The notes: a model not told the origin generated them from the sequence alone. Shown: positions 43,241 through 52,727, counted from the stretch's first letter. The stretch is 64,000 nucleotides of DNA from Nitrospirae bacterium YQR-1 (GCA_039908095.1 JAMOBJ010000009.1:1-64000), one strand, 5' to 3'. Made by a program: numbers and translations.

Positions 43241-44286
43241 TGGATTTTATCAGAGAGTTTTCTTCAGCATTGCCGGTTTTTAACGGTGGCTTTATGTTTA
43301 AGGACCCACTGGTGCTGTTGTTAATACCCGTGCTGACGGTCTTGTTTATTATAAGTGAACGTTACACCGGAGTGCCGGCTCTGAGGTTTCCCTCTGCTGC
43401 ACTTTTATCTACCGTCCCCGCTACACTTAAGACGGCGGCGGTAAAGTACCTGATAGTTTTAAGAGTCCTTGCCATGATTTTATTGGTGATGGCCCTTGCA
43501 AGACCTCAAAAACGGCTTGATATGACAACGGTAGAGACAAAGGGAATAGATATAGCCCTGGCCGTGGATTTATCAACAAGCATGTATGCGGAGGATTTTT
43601 CGATAAAAGGTAAGAGACAAAATCGGCTTGATGCCGTAAAAGAGGTTGTGCGGGATTTTATAAAAAACCGCAACGGTGACAGGATTGCTATGGTGGCTTT
43701 TTCTGCAAGGCCATATACGGCAAGCCCGCTTACGACGGATTATAACTACATCCTTGAGAACTTGCAACGTCTTCAGATAGGAATGCTTGAGGACGGCACT
43801 GCTATAGGGAACGCTTTGTCCTTGGCTATAAACCGGATTAAAGACACTAAAGCCGTTTCAAAGGTAGTCATTCTTCTAACTGACGGCAGAAACAACACGG
43901 GCACAATATCTCCGATGGTGGCCGCCGAGGCCGCCCGTGCTCTTAATATTAAAGTCTATACGGTCGGTGCAGGCTCTAAAGGACCTGCTCCATATCCAAT
44001 GAAAGACCCATTTGGAAACACCGTCTATCAACAGATTGAAATTGATGTTGATGATGACACGTTAACATCAATTGCCACACAGACCGGCGGTCAGTACTAC
44101 AGGGCTACCGACTTTGCATCACTTAAGAAAATTTACAGTGAAATAGATAAACTCGAAAAAACCTCTTTTGAAGAAAAGCGTTTTTTTGAGTATAAGGAGT
44201 ATTTTCATTTTCTCCTTATACCCGCCATAGTGTTGCTTTTGATTTGGGTGTTGCTGAAAAATACATTTTTGAGGACTGTGCCGTGA
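43240..44286 (+). CDS. batA: VWA-domain membrane protein BatA
   Basis: A 348-aa inner-membrane protein with N-terminal membrane helices (about residues 22-40 and 62-85), a von Willebrand A domain facing the periplasm and a C-terminal membrane helix (about 318-338). The metal-binding MIDAS is intact: DLSTS in ALAVDLSTSMYAEDF, a Thr in DGTAIG and Asp in LLTDGRNNTG. ATG 43240 is preferred because it overlaps the preceding TGA. A GTG three bases earlier is also possible. Confidence 0.9.
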   Translation: MDFIREFSSALPVFNGGFMFKDPLVLLLIPVLTVLFIISERYTGVPALRFPSAALLSTVPATLKTAAVKYLIVLRVLAMILLVMALARPQKRLDMTTVETKGIDIALAVDLSTSMYAEDFSIKGKRQNRLDAVKEVVRDFIKNRNGDRIAMVAFSARPYTASPLTTDYNYILENLQRLQIGMLEDGTAIGNALSLAINRIKDTKAVSKVVILLTDGRNNTGTISPMVAAEAARALNIKVYTVGAGSKGPAPYPMKDPFGNTVYQQIEIDVDDDTLTSIATQTGGQYYRATDFASLKKIYSEIDKLEKTSFEEKRFFEYKEYFHFLLIPAIVLLLIWVLLKNTFLRTVP

Positions 44287-45290
44287 GATTTGGGAATTTT
44301 CAGGCGGTGCACCTTTTATGGACTGCTGTTGCAGTGGCGGTACTTTATGTGCTTACGTTGAGGGGTACAAGAAAGGTACTTCAAAGGTTTGCCGCCCCTG
44401 AGCTTTTAAAGGAAATAACTCATGGGGTAAGCTACGGCAGGTTGTATTTAAAAGCTGCGTTTATAACCGTCTCGCTGCTGTTGTGTATAGTAGCACTAAT
44501 GAGACCCCAATGGGGGTTTCATCTGGAGGAGGTAAAGCGCCGCTCCTCAGATGTGCTGATTGCTATAGACGTCTCTAAAAGTATGCTTGCCTCAGACGTT
44601 AAACCCAACAGACTATCGCGGGCTAAACTTGCCGTAAACGGCCTCATAAAGAAACTCAAAGGCGACCGCATCGGGCTTATCGGCTTTGCCGGCAAGGCGT
44701 TTCTGTTTGCACCGCTTACGGTGGATTATAACGGGTTTTTGCTTGCCTTAAACGATCTCAGCGTAAAGTCCATCCCTGTGGGTGGCACAAACATTGCCGC
44801 TGCAATTGATGAGGCCATAAGCATATACTCCAAAAACTCCGCTAAAGATAAGTCATTAATTTTAATAACTGACGGCGAAGACCTTGAGGGGGATGTAGCG
44901 GAGGCTGCGCAGAGGGCTCAAGAGGCCGGTGTTAAGGTCTATACAACAGGAGTCGGCACTGCCGCAGGGGAGCTAATTCAGGTAACAGACGATAAAGGTA
45001 ATGTCGGTTTCCTAAAAGACGAAAACGGCAACATTGTCAAGTCACGGCTGGATGAGAGCACTTTAGAGCAAATTGCACTTACTACCGGAGGCGGTTATAT
45101 CCGTGCAACCGGCGTCGACCTCGGCCTTGAACTTATCTATGATGAAAAGATATCACATACAGAAAAAAGCGAGACGGAAGAGAGAATGGAAAAGCGTTAC
45201 AACGAGCGATTCCAGTATCCGCTTGCCGTTGCACTGATTTTATTAACTGTTGAGGCATTTATCGGCAGAGGGCGCAGTGAAAAAAGTTGA
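44283..45290 (+). CDS. batB: VWA-domain membrane protein BatB
   Basis: A 335-aa paralogue of BatA with the same topology: two N-terminal membrane helices, a VWA domain and a C-terminal helix. MIDAS residues are present (LIAIDVSKSMLASDV, GGTNIAAAIDEAI, LITDGEDLEGD). I place the start at GTG 44283, which overlaps the batA stop (GTGA) and gives the usual RFGNFQAVHLLW beginning. A TTG at 44244 would add 13 unlikely residues. BatA and BatB probably form a complex with the TPR protein encoded next. Confidence 0.9.
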   Translation: MRFGNFQAVHLLWTAVAVAVLYVLTLRGTRKVLQRFAAPELLKEITHGVSYGRLYLKAAFITVSLLLCIVALMRPQWGFHLEEVKRRSSDVLIAIDVSKSMLASDVKPNRLSRAKLAVNGLIKKLKGDRIGLIGFAGKAFLFAPLTVDYNGFLLALNDLSVKSIPVGGTNIAAAIDEAISIYSKNSAKDKSLILITDGEDLEGDVAEAAQRAQEAGVKVYTTGVGTAAGELIQVTDDKGNVGFLKDENGNIVKSRLDESTLEQIALTTGGGYIRATGVDLGLELIYDEKISHTEKSETEERMEKRYNERFQYPLAVALILLTVEAFIGRGRSEKS

Positions 45291-46149
45291 TATGAAAATC
45301 ATCGTTTTTTTTGTACTTATGGCTATATTTATCATAACGCCTGCCGTTGCAAGCGCCGCCTTATTTGACAACCCTGCCGGAGAGGGCAATTACCTCTATA
45401 AAAACGGCAAATACGATGAGGCGATAAAAAAGTATGGGGATGCCCTGAAAAAATCCCCGGATTCCGGCCTCCTCAACTATAACGCAGGCACGGCATATTA
45501 CAAAAAAGGTGATTATCAGCAGGCGCTAAATCATTTCACGAAATCACTTGCAACAACAAATCCCTCATTAGAGATGCGCTCCAGCTACAATATCGGTAAC
45601 ACCCATTATATGATTGGTGAGTCGATGGAAAAAACCGACCCAGCAGAGGCATTGTCCTTATATGAGGGCGCACTCCAGTACTACAAACGCGCACTGGAAC
45701 TAAACGACTCCGACAAAGACGCAAGACACAATTATGAGCTTACAAGCAGAAGAATTCGTCAGTTAAAGGAAGAAATGAAGAAACCACAAAATAAGAAAAA
45801 CGATAAAGATAAAAAAGGTGATAAAGACAAAGATAAGGGTAAAGACCAAAGCAAGGGAAATGATAAAGATAAGGATAAGCAAGGCGATGATAAAGACAGA
45901 GGCAAACAGCAACAGGATAAGCAGGGAAAGGAAAATGACAAATCACAACAGAGCGCTAAGCAGGACGGCTCAGTCCCACCCTCTGAGAAAATGAAAGACA
46001 ACAAAGGCAAAGGGGCCCTACCCCGCACTATGACTAAAGAGGAGGCGAGGATGCTTCTTGAGGGCCTCGAAAACGACAGCGTACCGCGTGCCATGATTGA
46101 TGATAAGAATAAAAAAGGCGGATACCCGAAAGTGACAAAAGACTGGTAG
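45277..46149 (+). CDS. batC: TPR protein BatC
   Basis: A protein of about 290 aa with a signal peptide (IIVFFVLMAIFIITPAVASA), three to four TPR units (about residues 30-155; GNYLYKNGKYDEAIKKYGDA, DSGLLNYNAGTAYYKKGDY) and a long, highly charged linker (about 165-240) rich in Lys and Asp (KNDKDKKGDKDKDKGKD). The linker is low complexity and probably disordered. The start is probably GTG 45277 (GAGGG upstream), overlapping batB by 14 bases; ATG 45292 is an alternative. It is the last gene of the Bat operon. Confidence 0.85.
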   Translation: MKKVDMKIIVFFVLMAIFIITPAVASAALFDNPAGEGNYLYKNGKYDEAIKKYGDALKKSPDSGLLNYNAGTAYYKKGDYQQALNHFTKSLATTNPSLEMRSSYNIGNTHYMIGESMEKTDPAEALSLYEGALQYYKRALELNDSDKDARHNYELTSRRIRQLKEEMKKPQNKKNDKDKKGDKDKDKGKDQSKGNDKDKDKQGDDKDRGKQQQDKQGKENDKSQQSAKQDGSVPPSEKMKDNKGKGALPRTMTKEEARMLLEGLENDSVPRAMIDDKNKKGGYPKVTKDW

Positions 46150-46158
46150 AGGGTGATG

Positions 46159-46186
46159 TTATACCAAGTAGCAGTCAAAAGAGTAA
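46159..46186 (+). repeat. Left end of a MITE-like repeat, interrupted
   Basis: TTATACCAAGTAGCAGTCA and AAAGAGTAA match the left terminus of the dispersed family. The copy is broken at 46187 by a second element; a second left arm in opposite orientation resumes at 46450-46524. Confidence 0.65.
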
Positions 46187-46449
46187 CTAGTGTCTAATTG
46201 CAAAAATAATAGATATTTCAAATAATTCTGATTAATTTTTTAAAAGAGGAGATTACCACGTCGCTGTGCTCCTCGTAATGACGGATAGAAACGTCAACGC
46301 ACAGCCCAGCGCCGTCATTGCGAACCCCAAAGGGGTGTGGCAATCTCAGCCCTTAAAGGTAAAACTCATTGACAACGAAATTTCGCAAGCCATTATAAAA
46401 AGGATATAACTCTGAAAAACTATCGCAAACTTCTGCAATTAGACACTAG
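46187..46449. mobile_element. 263-bp non-coding element with perfect 16-bp inverted ends
   Basis: The segment begins CTAGTGTCTAATTGCA and ends TGCAATTAGACACTAG. It has no ORF of note and carries internally GTCATTGCGAACCCC and TGTGGCAATCTC, which match the repeat at the window start. Both ends touch pieces of the MITE-like repeat, so it appears to have inserted into that repeat. This is the structure of a MITE; no related transposase is in the window. Confidence 0.75.
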
Positions 46450-46521
46450 GGGGCGGTAAGGGGAGGCATCGCCAGCTCCCAGCCGCCTGTGTTTACTTCT
46501 GAATGCGACTTGGTCTGAATT
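46450..46521 (-). repeat. Second, inverted arm of the interrupted MITE-like repeat
   Basis: On the minus strand this reads TTCAGAAGTAAACACAGGCGG, here shortened to TTCAGAAGTAAACACAGG, then CGGCTGGGAGCTGGCGATG and CCTCCCCTTACC, the interior order of the family. It is in the opposite orientation to 46159-46186, so the locus is rearranged and not a simple insertion. Confidence 0.65.
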
Positions 46522-48231
46522 CTAATGTTGCATTGTGTCTTTAGTTATAAAGTAAATATTAAAGCTTACCTTCCCGTTCTCTATGTGTTTTACAGATATA
46601 AGTTTTGCCTTGTAATTTAAAGCGTTAAGGGCATTAATCGCAGTTTTGTAATCATCGTCTTTTGAAGAAAGAAAAACAATGTTAGCGGAATTGAGTGGTT
46701 GAGGAGTATCCTTAATTTTAGGAAACTCTGTTCCAAGGTATCTGTATCTCCACATATAGGATGCATTAATTGCACGAAACAGCCTCCCCATCGGGTCTGT
46801 TTCTAAGTTATACCAAAACAATAAACTACAGTCAGGATTTATTTCTTTCAAATACCTTATTGCACCCACTATAGCAACATGGGCATCTTCTCTTTTGACG
46901 TTATTGCTGTTTTGAAAAACCTCGGTGAACGCTGTTTTATAATTAATAATGCTATATGACATGCAAAATAAAAGCATGAAGGGAATATACCTTTTGTTGC
47001 CGGAGATGAAAAAGAATAAAATACTTCCGATGACAGCAAGCAATACTAAATAATAATAAAAGTACTTTTTTATAGGCAGGCTAAACCATGTATAGGAAAA
47101 CAACCCAAACGGTATAACCAGTATTGTCACTGCGCAAATTGCTAAAACAAACAGTTCATTAAGCTCTAATTTCTCTAAAAAAGGATAAAACCATGTTGAA
47201 ACGGATAGAAACATTAAAGGCATAAGATTTGAGGCATAGAATTCTTGTTGTAGGACAGGTTTGTTGAATATCTCAAAAACGGTGCCCATAATAAAACTTA
47301 AAACATACAACAACTGCAACAGAATTGAGTTGTTCAGGAGTTTTTTTTTAACAAAACTATAAATAAGCAGAAGCAGATTTGTAAATAGCACTATTAAGGG
47401 AAAAACCAGATGTCCTGTGTTATAAAACCAGGTATTAAAAGGAATCTTCCATCTGTGTTCATTAAGTGTCAGGTCTGTAGCTACATTTAGCTGAGGTAAA
47501 AAAAACAATATCTTGCCGCTAACATAGTAATTAAAAAGACAAAACATAACTGTTACAAACAAAAAAGTAATACCTGCATAGGTTATCAGTTTAGTAAAAA
47601 AAACATTTGATTGTGACAATTTTCTTTCATAAAGGAAAAATAACAATAGAAATATTGTGTAAAGTATCATATACATGTGCGTATAAATCAACAACGCATA
47701 AGCAAAGCCACAGAGGACAGCCCAGAAGGGACTTCCGTTGGTTTTTTTGAAATAAACCATAGAAAGTACTGTTAGCAGAAAGTAAGTGATTTCGGCACCA
47801 TCGACATAATCCCAGCCGATAGAGTATAGAAAATACGAGTATAAGCCAAATAAAACCGTAGTAAATAATGCAGTGTTTTTGCCAAGCGTATGCTTGACGA
47901 TAAAATAAAAGGAAAACAGAGCAGTATATAAAAATGTAAGATGTAATACGTAATTGGCAGTTAAGGGAGAAAATATTTTATATGCTACTGTGCCGGGAAT
48001 AATCCATGGGAAACGGGTTCCGAAGTAGTTTGTGTAAAAATTGTCTTTAAAAGCATTTATATGTGCGGTGAAATCTAAAAAATAACCTAAATAAATCCAT
48101 GGGTCTATGAATAAATAAAATGAATTTGCATATATCCACTTGTTGTTTATTGTTAATAATATAACAGGAAATAATATAATTATAAAAATGTGTACGAAGG
48201 TTGTTTTAGTAAAAGTGGTTAATCGAATCAT
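46522..48231 (-). CDS. Polytopic membrane protein, GT-C glycosyltransferase-like
   Basis: A 569-aa integral membrane protein with about 11-12 hydrophobic segments and a soluble C-terminal domain (about residues 450-569). In the first periplasmic loop, FIDPWIYLGYFLDF carries the acidic motif at the position of the catalytic Asp of GT-C enzymes (PMT/GT39-like), which use polyprenyl-phosphate sugars. I prefer the start at 48231 (MIRLTTFTKTTF), nine bases after GGAGGG; the ATG at 48258 would add nine residues. Base composition is AT-rich compared with the dcw region. It is monocistronic, divergent from an SGNH gene. Confidence 0.65.
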   Translation of the reverse strand: MIRLTTFTKTTFVHIFIIILFPVILLTINNKWIYANSFYLFIDPWIYLGYFLDFTAHINAFKDNFYTNYFGTRFPWIIPGTVAYKIFSPLTANYVLHLTFLYTALFSFYFIVKHTLGKNTALFTTVLFGLYSYFLYSIGWDYVDGAEITYFLLTVLSMVYFKKTNGSPFWAVLCGFAYALLIYTHMYMILYTIFLLLFFLYERKLSQSNVFFTKLITYAGITFLFVTVMFCLFNYYVSGKILFFLPQLNVATDLTLNEHRWKIPFNTWFYNTGHLVFPLIVLFTNLLLLIYSFVKKKLLNNSILLQLLYVLSFIMGTVFEIFNKPVLQQEFYASNLMPLMFLSVSTWFYPFLEKLELNELFVLAICAVTILVIPFGLFSYTWFSLPIKKYFYYYLVLLAVIGSILFFFISGNKRYIPFMLLFCMSYSIINYKTAFTEVFQNSNNVKREDAHVAIVGAIRYLKEINPDCSLLFWYNLETDPMGRLFRAINASYMWRYRYLGTEFPKIKDTPQPLNSANIVFLSSKDDDYKTAINALNALNYKAKLISVKHIENGKVSFNIYFITKDTMQH

Positions 48232-48348
48232 GTTACCATCCCTCCGTAAAAAATCCATTAAATGATACTACCATCTTCTACAAATAAGCTGCGATAGCAA
48301 TGAGTGTACAAAAAAGTTTTTTTTTAGTCAAGCTGCAGCACAGTGGAG

Positions 48349-48499
48349 TAATACCAAGTTGCAGTCAGAAGCAAACACAGGCGGCTGGGAGAAGGGGACG
48401 CCTCCCCTCACAGGGGATTCCCCTTTAAGGGAGAGTACGCCCCGGAGCTTGTGACGAAGCCAACAAAGTTAGACAAATGAATTAGAATTGGAATTATAA
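48349..48499 (+). repeat. MITE-like element with two different end types
   Basis: The copy starts TAATACCAAGTTGCAGTCA and ends TGAATTAGAATTGGAATTA. The interior follows the family order (GGCGGCTGGGAG, CGCCTCCCCTCACAGGGG, TTTAAGGGAGAGTACG, CCCCGGAGCTTGTGACGAAG, CCAACAAAGTTAGAC). It thus joins the left end of one subtype with the right end of the 37686 subtype. Confidence 0.8.
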
Positions 48500-48866
48500 G
48501 TTACCGGCATTGTTAAGCCGCCTACGTATAAAATCTGCTTGACATCATATGTTGTATTTTGTTACTTTTTCAATAAGATACCGGCAAATTCAAGAGAGTG
48601 GTTCCAAGGGGCATAATCCACGGAAGATAAAAAATAAATGAACACTTTATGGCAAGGGATAGTGGATCAGATTTGTCAAATTATTATAATGGTTTAGCTC
48701 TGTGCTGATAGAGCTGCGCAGGATGACGGTACAGGTAGAAATAATGTACGAAGAAGGCGGGCTTTCCGGAGCAGACTGTCATCCCATCATCACTAATAAA
48801 GTGAAATTGCCATGTCATAGGACTTGTACTAAAAACCCCGGTATCCCTGGGCTAATGGCATAACAG
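48500..48866. other. Intergenic region upstream of an SGNH gene
   Basis: About 370 bases without a recognisable gene. It includes TTGACATCATATG (about 48539) and a TATAAT-like ATTATAATGG (about 48682), neither with a well-spaced partner box. ACCCCGGTATCCCTGGG near 48836 is a short imperfect palindrome just before the SGNH start. No RNA gene is recognised. Confidence 0.35.
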
Positions 48867-50075
48867 ATGAGTAGAAAGAAAAACAGCACATTTATAACTA
48901 TTACCCTGAACTTGTTTCTTGTCATAACTTCAATAGTTTTAACACTGGTGATATCAGAGATGTTTTTCAGGGTGTATATGGCTATAAGAGATCCACAGTC
49001 TTTTAAAGAAACAAGGTTTTTGTCAACTCAGACGGCTGTAGCTTTGAGCGGCTCACCGTCACAATATGACGCAAAGTATGGTTACACATATAAAAAAAAT
49101 ATCTTCTTATACCAAAGCCGTGCTATAGGTAACCGTATAGTTGTCTGTAGAGCACATATAAAAACCGATGAACATGGCAATCCAGGCGATAAAGAGGGAG
49201 ATTACGCCTCTGCAGATATAAAAATTTTAGTTTTCGGTGATAGTTTTATAAGCTACAACGATTTAACCGGTGGTACAACTATGTCATCAGTGCCGTTACA
49301 ACTGCAAAAGATATTGGAAAAGACAATTAACAAAAAAATCAGCGTTGTTAACTTTGGCAGAGGTGGCTATGGCATCATACAAATGTTTGAGCTTGCAGCC
49401 GACGTCATCGCTGTTTGGAAACCCGATTTAGTTGTTTTTGCTTTTATAACTGATGATTTAGGCAGAGACCGCTGGTACTGGAAAGATGACACCCTGAATG
49501 TTGTTCCGGAGATAGCCACCACGGCTTGTGATGTGGCAATCTTATCTGACCCGGAAAAAAGTAGTAAATTAGCCAAACTTATTATCAAAAACTACTACAA
49601 AACTACCGCAAAATTAAAATATCCTCCTTCAATTTTTTCATCATATTCGTTTATGTATTCATGGCTTAAACATAATGATTACCTGTACAACTATAGAAAA
49701 GAACATTTATCGGGCAATGCAAGGTTAACTATTAACAGCTTCACACAAGACGATGCATTTATAAATGCCCTTAATAAGATAAACTCTTACAAGTGCCCTT
49801 ATGTGATTGTTCACCTGAGTACTGTTAATGAGTTAAAGGAAAAAAAGGAATATTTATTTACAAAGGAACATGACAGATATTTACTTGAAAGTCTGGCTAA
49901 AATTACAGGGAAAAAAATTCATACCACTATGGACAACAGTTTTCAAATCACCTCAACAGATAAAATAGATGAAATGTTTTTGCTGCCTTATGATACACAT
50001 CCAGCGCATAAGGGGATGGTATTTTATGGACATATCATAAGCAATGCTATAAAAAAAGAAGGGTTATTGCAATAA
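48867..50075 (+). CDS. SGNH/GDSL-hydrolase-like membrane-anchored protein
   Basis: A 402-aa protein with an N-terminal membrane segment (about residues 8-30, ITLNLFLVITSIVLTLVI) and an SGNH-like domain. ILVFGDSFISYN near residue 127 is the nucleophile block (GDS), VVNFGRGGYGIIQM the second block, DLVVFAFITDDLGRD the third, and LLPYDTHPAHKGM near the C-terminus supplies the Asp-x-x-His pair. Catalytic residues are therefore complete. It resembles the proteins at 38383 and 56173. It probably deacetylates or acetylates a surface polysaccharide. No strong ribosome site is visible. Confidence 0.72.
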   Translation: MSRKKNSTFITITLNLFLVITSIVLTLVISEMFFRVYMAIRDPQSFKETRFLSTQTAVALSGSPSQYDAKYGYTYKKNIFLYQSRAIGNRIVVCRAHIKTDEHGNPGDKEGDYASADIKILVFGDSFISYNDLTGGTTMSSVPLQLQKILEKTINKKISVVNFGRGGYGIIQMFELAADVIAVWKPDLVVFAFITDDLGRDRWYWKDDTLNVVPEIATTACDVAILSDPEKSSKLAKLIIKNYYKTTAKLKYPPSIFSSYSFMYSWLKHNDYLYNYRKEHLSGNARLTINSFTQDDAFINALNKINSYKCPYVIVHLSTVNELKEKKEYLFTKEHDRYLLESLAKITGKKIHTTMDNSFQITSTDKIDEMFLLPYDTHPAHKGMVFYGHIISNAIKKEGLLQ

Positions 50076-50135
50076 AACTACTCCAACTAAAAAAACGCCG
50101 GTTTCAGGTGATAGGGCGTTTCCACAGTTAAAGGG

Positions 50136-50903
50136 TCATTTATCAATGGCAAGACGAAAACCGAAATCACCGCTTTTGTACCCCGGAGAGTCTCCGAAGT
50201 ACCGGCTTGAACATCGCACATCATTAATGAAACTGCCCCACAATCCCCCGCCAAGAGCGTGTAAATCACCCAAACCATCCAAAGCAGGATTGCTATGGCT
50301 TTTAAATAACGATATGTACTGATAATACATATTCTTAAACCACTTCCACAGCGTCTCCGCCATGTCCTGTATCCAATAACTATCGCCGTTGTGTCCTGCA
50401 GAGCCTGCGGCACTACCGGAATTGACGTCATCCCAGATATAAACACCGCCGGCAGCCTCATGGAATTTCAACTTTTTCCCGCCTCCGCTACATGCATATT
50501 CCCACTCAGCCTCTGTCGGTAATCTATACCTCTTAGCACTTATAGTATTCAATCTTTTTATAAACATCTGCACATCTGACCAGCTAACATTCTCCACAGG
50601 GTAATTTCCCTCTTTTATAAAAGTAGAAGGGTTATACTCCATTACCTCTTTCCACTGCTGTTGCGTTACCTGATAGATTCCTATATAAAAATCGTTTAAA
50701 CACTCCATATGCGCCTGTTTTATCCCGGAGCCTGCTGCATTGAGAGCATCTCCTGTCAGAAAGCAGCCTCCCTTAACAAACACCATTTGAAGGTTGTTTA
50801 TATCCGGTGAGGCATTTGCTGTTAGTCCCATAACTGATACCAGAAAACACAACGCTATCACTGCTCCGGTTATCGTTTCCACTTTTACAATTATACTAAC
50901 CAC
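50136..50903 (-). CDS. SUMF1/FGE-fold protein, probably non-catalytic
   Basis: A 255-aa exported protein with a signal peptide (ETITGAVIALCFLVSVMGL) and a formylglycine-generating-enzyme-like fold: FVKGGCFLTGD, YIGIYQVTQQQWKEVM, NYPVENVSWSDVQMFI, YRLPTEAEWEYAC and the C-terminal SGDFGFRLAI. The C-terminal segment that carries the two active-site Cys in true FGE here has a single Cys (NDVRCSSRYF), so sulfatase activation is unlikely. Such paralogues often bind ligands or other proteins. The start is uncertain (GTG 50903 or GTG 50882). Confidence 0.8.
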   Translation of the reverse strand: MVSIIVKVETITGAVIALCFLVSVMGLTANASPDINNLQMVFVKGGCFLTGDALNAAGSGIKQAHMECLNDFYIGIYQVTQQQWKEVMEYNPSTFIKEGNYPVENVSWSDVQMFIKRLNTISAKRYRLPTEAEWEYACSGGGKKLKFHEAAGGVYIWDDVNSGSAAGSAGHNGDSYWIQDMAETLWKWFKNMYYQYISLFKSHSNPALDGLGDLHALGGGLWGSFINDVRCSSRYFGDSPGYKSGDFGFRLAIDK

Positions 50904-51043
50904 CTCATAAATGCTCTGCAGATAGAATAATCCATTTTGAATTTCTAAAACAAGCCCGCTGGAATTATTTCAACAAATCATTTACAATATGTATCACGTT
51001 ACTTATACGATATCAAGAAGATTTCTTTGAAAAGGGAGCGGCT

Positions 51044-52606
51044 TTGTCAGTCAACCTGAAACACAACATAGCAGTGGCTGTTTTTTGGGGCTTTATTGCT
51101 CTTTCTGTACTTATAAGATTCATAAATATAAATTCGCCGCTTTGTGAAGACCACATGTTTCGACAGACCCAAACAGCTATAACAATTCATTATTTTGTAA
51201 AGGATGGTATAAAACTACTAAACTATGAAACACCGCTGTTTGGCCCTCCCTGGAAGGTGCCTTTTGAATTTCCTGCTTTTCAGGCCACTGCGGCTTTGTT
51301 TGCTATGGGCGGTATAAGTAACTCTGACACAGCCTGCAGAGCTACTAATATATTTTATTTCTATGTATCGGCAGTGTTTCTGTATTTAGTGTCTAAGCAG
51401 TTTTTTAGTGAAAAGCCTCTACCGGTTTTTATTCTGTTTTACTATCTCTATAATCCTTATACGATTTACTGGAGCCGTACCTGTCTGATAGACTATGCAT
51501 CGGCTGCTTTTTCTCTTGGATATTTTTTCTTTACTATTATTTTTTTTAAAAACACTACTAAGATATACTGTGTTGTTTTTGCCGTTATCTTTGGTACTTT
51601 AGCATATTTAACTAAAATCACGACTGTACCGGTATTTTTTCCTTTAATATCGGGGACTGTAGCATACATGTTATATAAAAGACTAAGAGTGGATTCAAAT
51701 TGCATTGTTGGCAATTTCATTAAGGAAAATAAAAAGATTATTGCTCTTTTAATTATCTTGTTTGCCGTTCCCTTTATTTGTGGTTACTTATGGGTTCACT
51801 ATACAGATTATGTAAAAAACTCATCGCTTTTTACGTCTTTTAATTCATCTACAAATCTTTTTCAATGGAACTATGGTACGTTTAGTCAACGGCTTACGTT
51901 AAAGAACTGGTTAAATATTTTTAATTATTTTTATCTGATGGCTCCTGGTGTTCTGGTTCTATCAGCTGCCGCAGGGTGCCGGTTTATATGGAGGAGAAAA
52001 GGGAAATACGCTCTGTTTTTTATTTTAAGTTTTTTGGGGATTATCCTTGTACCTTTTACTTTTTTTAATTTGTACATGATTCATGAATACTATAGTATCG
52101 CCTTAAGCGCTCTGGTAGCTGTTGTTATGGGTATTTCGCTGTATGCTTTTTTTTATGAATTTATTGGAACGAGTAAGGTTGCTGTTTTAGCCTGCATCCT
52201 TGTTTTTACTTTAACGTCACTGCCTGTTGCTATCCAGAAGTTAAGACTACCTCTCTTTCAGATGCGTTATCCACCTAAAAACACGCTTACTGATTTCATA
52301 AAAACCATAACCAACGATAACGAATACCTTATAATTACAGATTTTAGCTGGAGCTCAAGAATTCTCTACTACAGCAATCGCAAGGGGTTTATGGTACATG
52401 ATAAATATGTACCTGAAATGGGTGCATTTTTCAAGAAACACAATTTTACTACTATTATAAGCAGAGAGCCTGATCCTGCTCTGCTGACTAACTGGAAATA
52501 CATAATAGAGATTAAAACTAAACTCTACGATACAAGAAAATTTCGTATCTTTAAAGTAACCGATAACCCCGAAATTCTTAATAACTGGCACGTTATGGGT
52601 TACTAA
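51044..52606 (+). CDS. Polytopic membrane protein, GT-C/PMT-like glycosyltransferase
   Basis: A 520-aa protein with about 11 membrane segments and a short C-terminal soluble part (about residues 415-520). The first periplasmic loop has SPLCEDHMFRQTQTAI, where the Asp next to HMFRQTQ matches the catalytic Asp position of dolichyl- or polyprenyl-phosphate sugar mannosyltransferases (GT39/GT83 clan). FGPPWKVPFEFPAFQ follows, also typical. The TTG start at 51044 lies behind AAGGGAG. It probably transfers a sugar to protein or lipid A on the periplasmic side; the sugar is unknown. It is monocistronic. Confidence 0.75.
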   Translation: MSVNLKHNIAVAVFWGFIALSVLIRFININSPLCEDHMFRQTQTAITIHYFVKDGIKLLNYETPLFGPPWKVPFEFPAFQATAALFAMGGISNSDTACRATNIFYFYVSAVFLYLVSKQFFSEKPLPVFILFYYLYNPYTIYWSRTCLIDYASAAFSLGYFFFTIIFFKNTTKIYCVVFAVIFGTLAYLTKITTVPVFFPLISGTVAYMLYKRLRVDSNCIVGNFIKENKKIIALLIILFAVPFICGYLWVHYTDYVKNSSLFTSFNSSTNLFQWNYGTFSQRLTLKNWLNIFNYFYLMAPGVLVLSAAAGCRFIWRRKGKYALFFILSFLGIILVPFTFFNLYMIHEYYSIALSALVAVVMGISLYAFFYEFIGTSKVAVLACILVFTLTSLPVAIQKLRLPLFQMRYPPKNTLTDFIKTITNDNEYLIITDFSWSSRILYYSNRKGFMVHDKYVPEMGAFFKKHNFTTIISREPDPALLTNWKYIIEIKTKLYDTRKFRIFKVTDNPEILNNWHVMGY

Positions 52607-52727
52607 ATACTTAACGAATGAAACGTATGAGCCTTTAGGAGGACTTCTCTTAATAATTGTTAAGAGCAGGGGACAGGCGGTACACCCCATCCCCTTAAAT
52701 GTAAAAACAATTAGATATAATAACTAT

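Noticed and set aside
45759..46178. Minus-strand ORF opposite the charged linker of BatC
   Set aside because: Ser/Leu/Phe-rich mirror of the Lys/Asp codons of batC; no ribosome site.
46290..46312. CAACGCACAGCCCAGCG, resembling part of a cyclic-di-GMP riboswitch
   Set aside because: Only a short similarity inside a MITE-like element; no second helix or conserved downstream gene.
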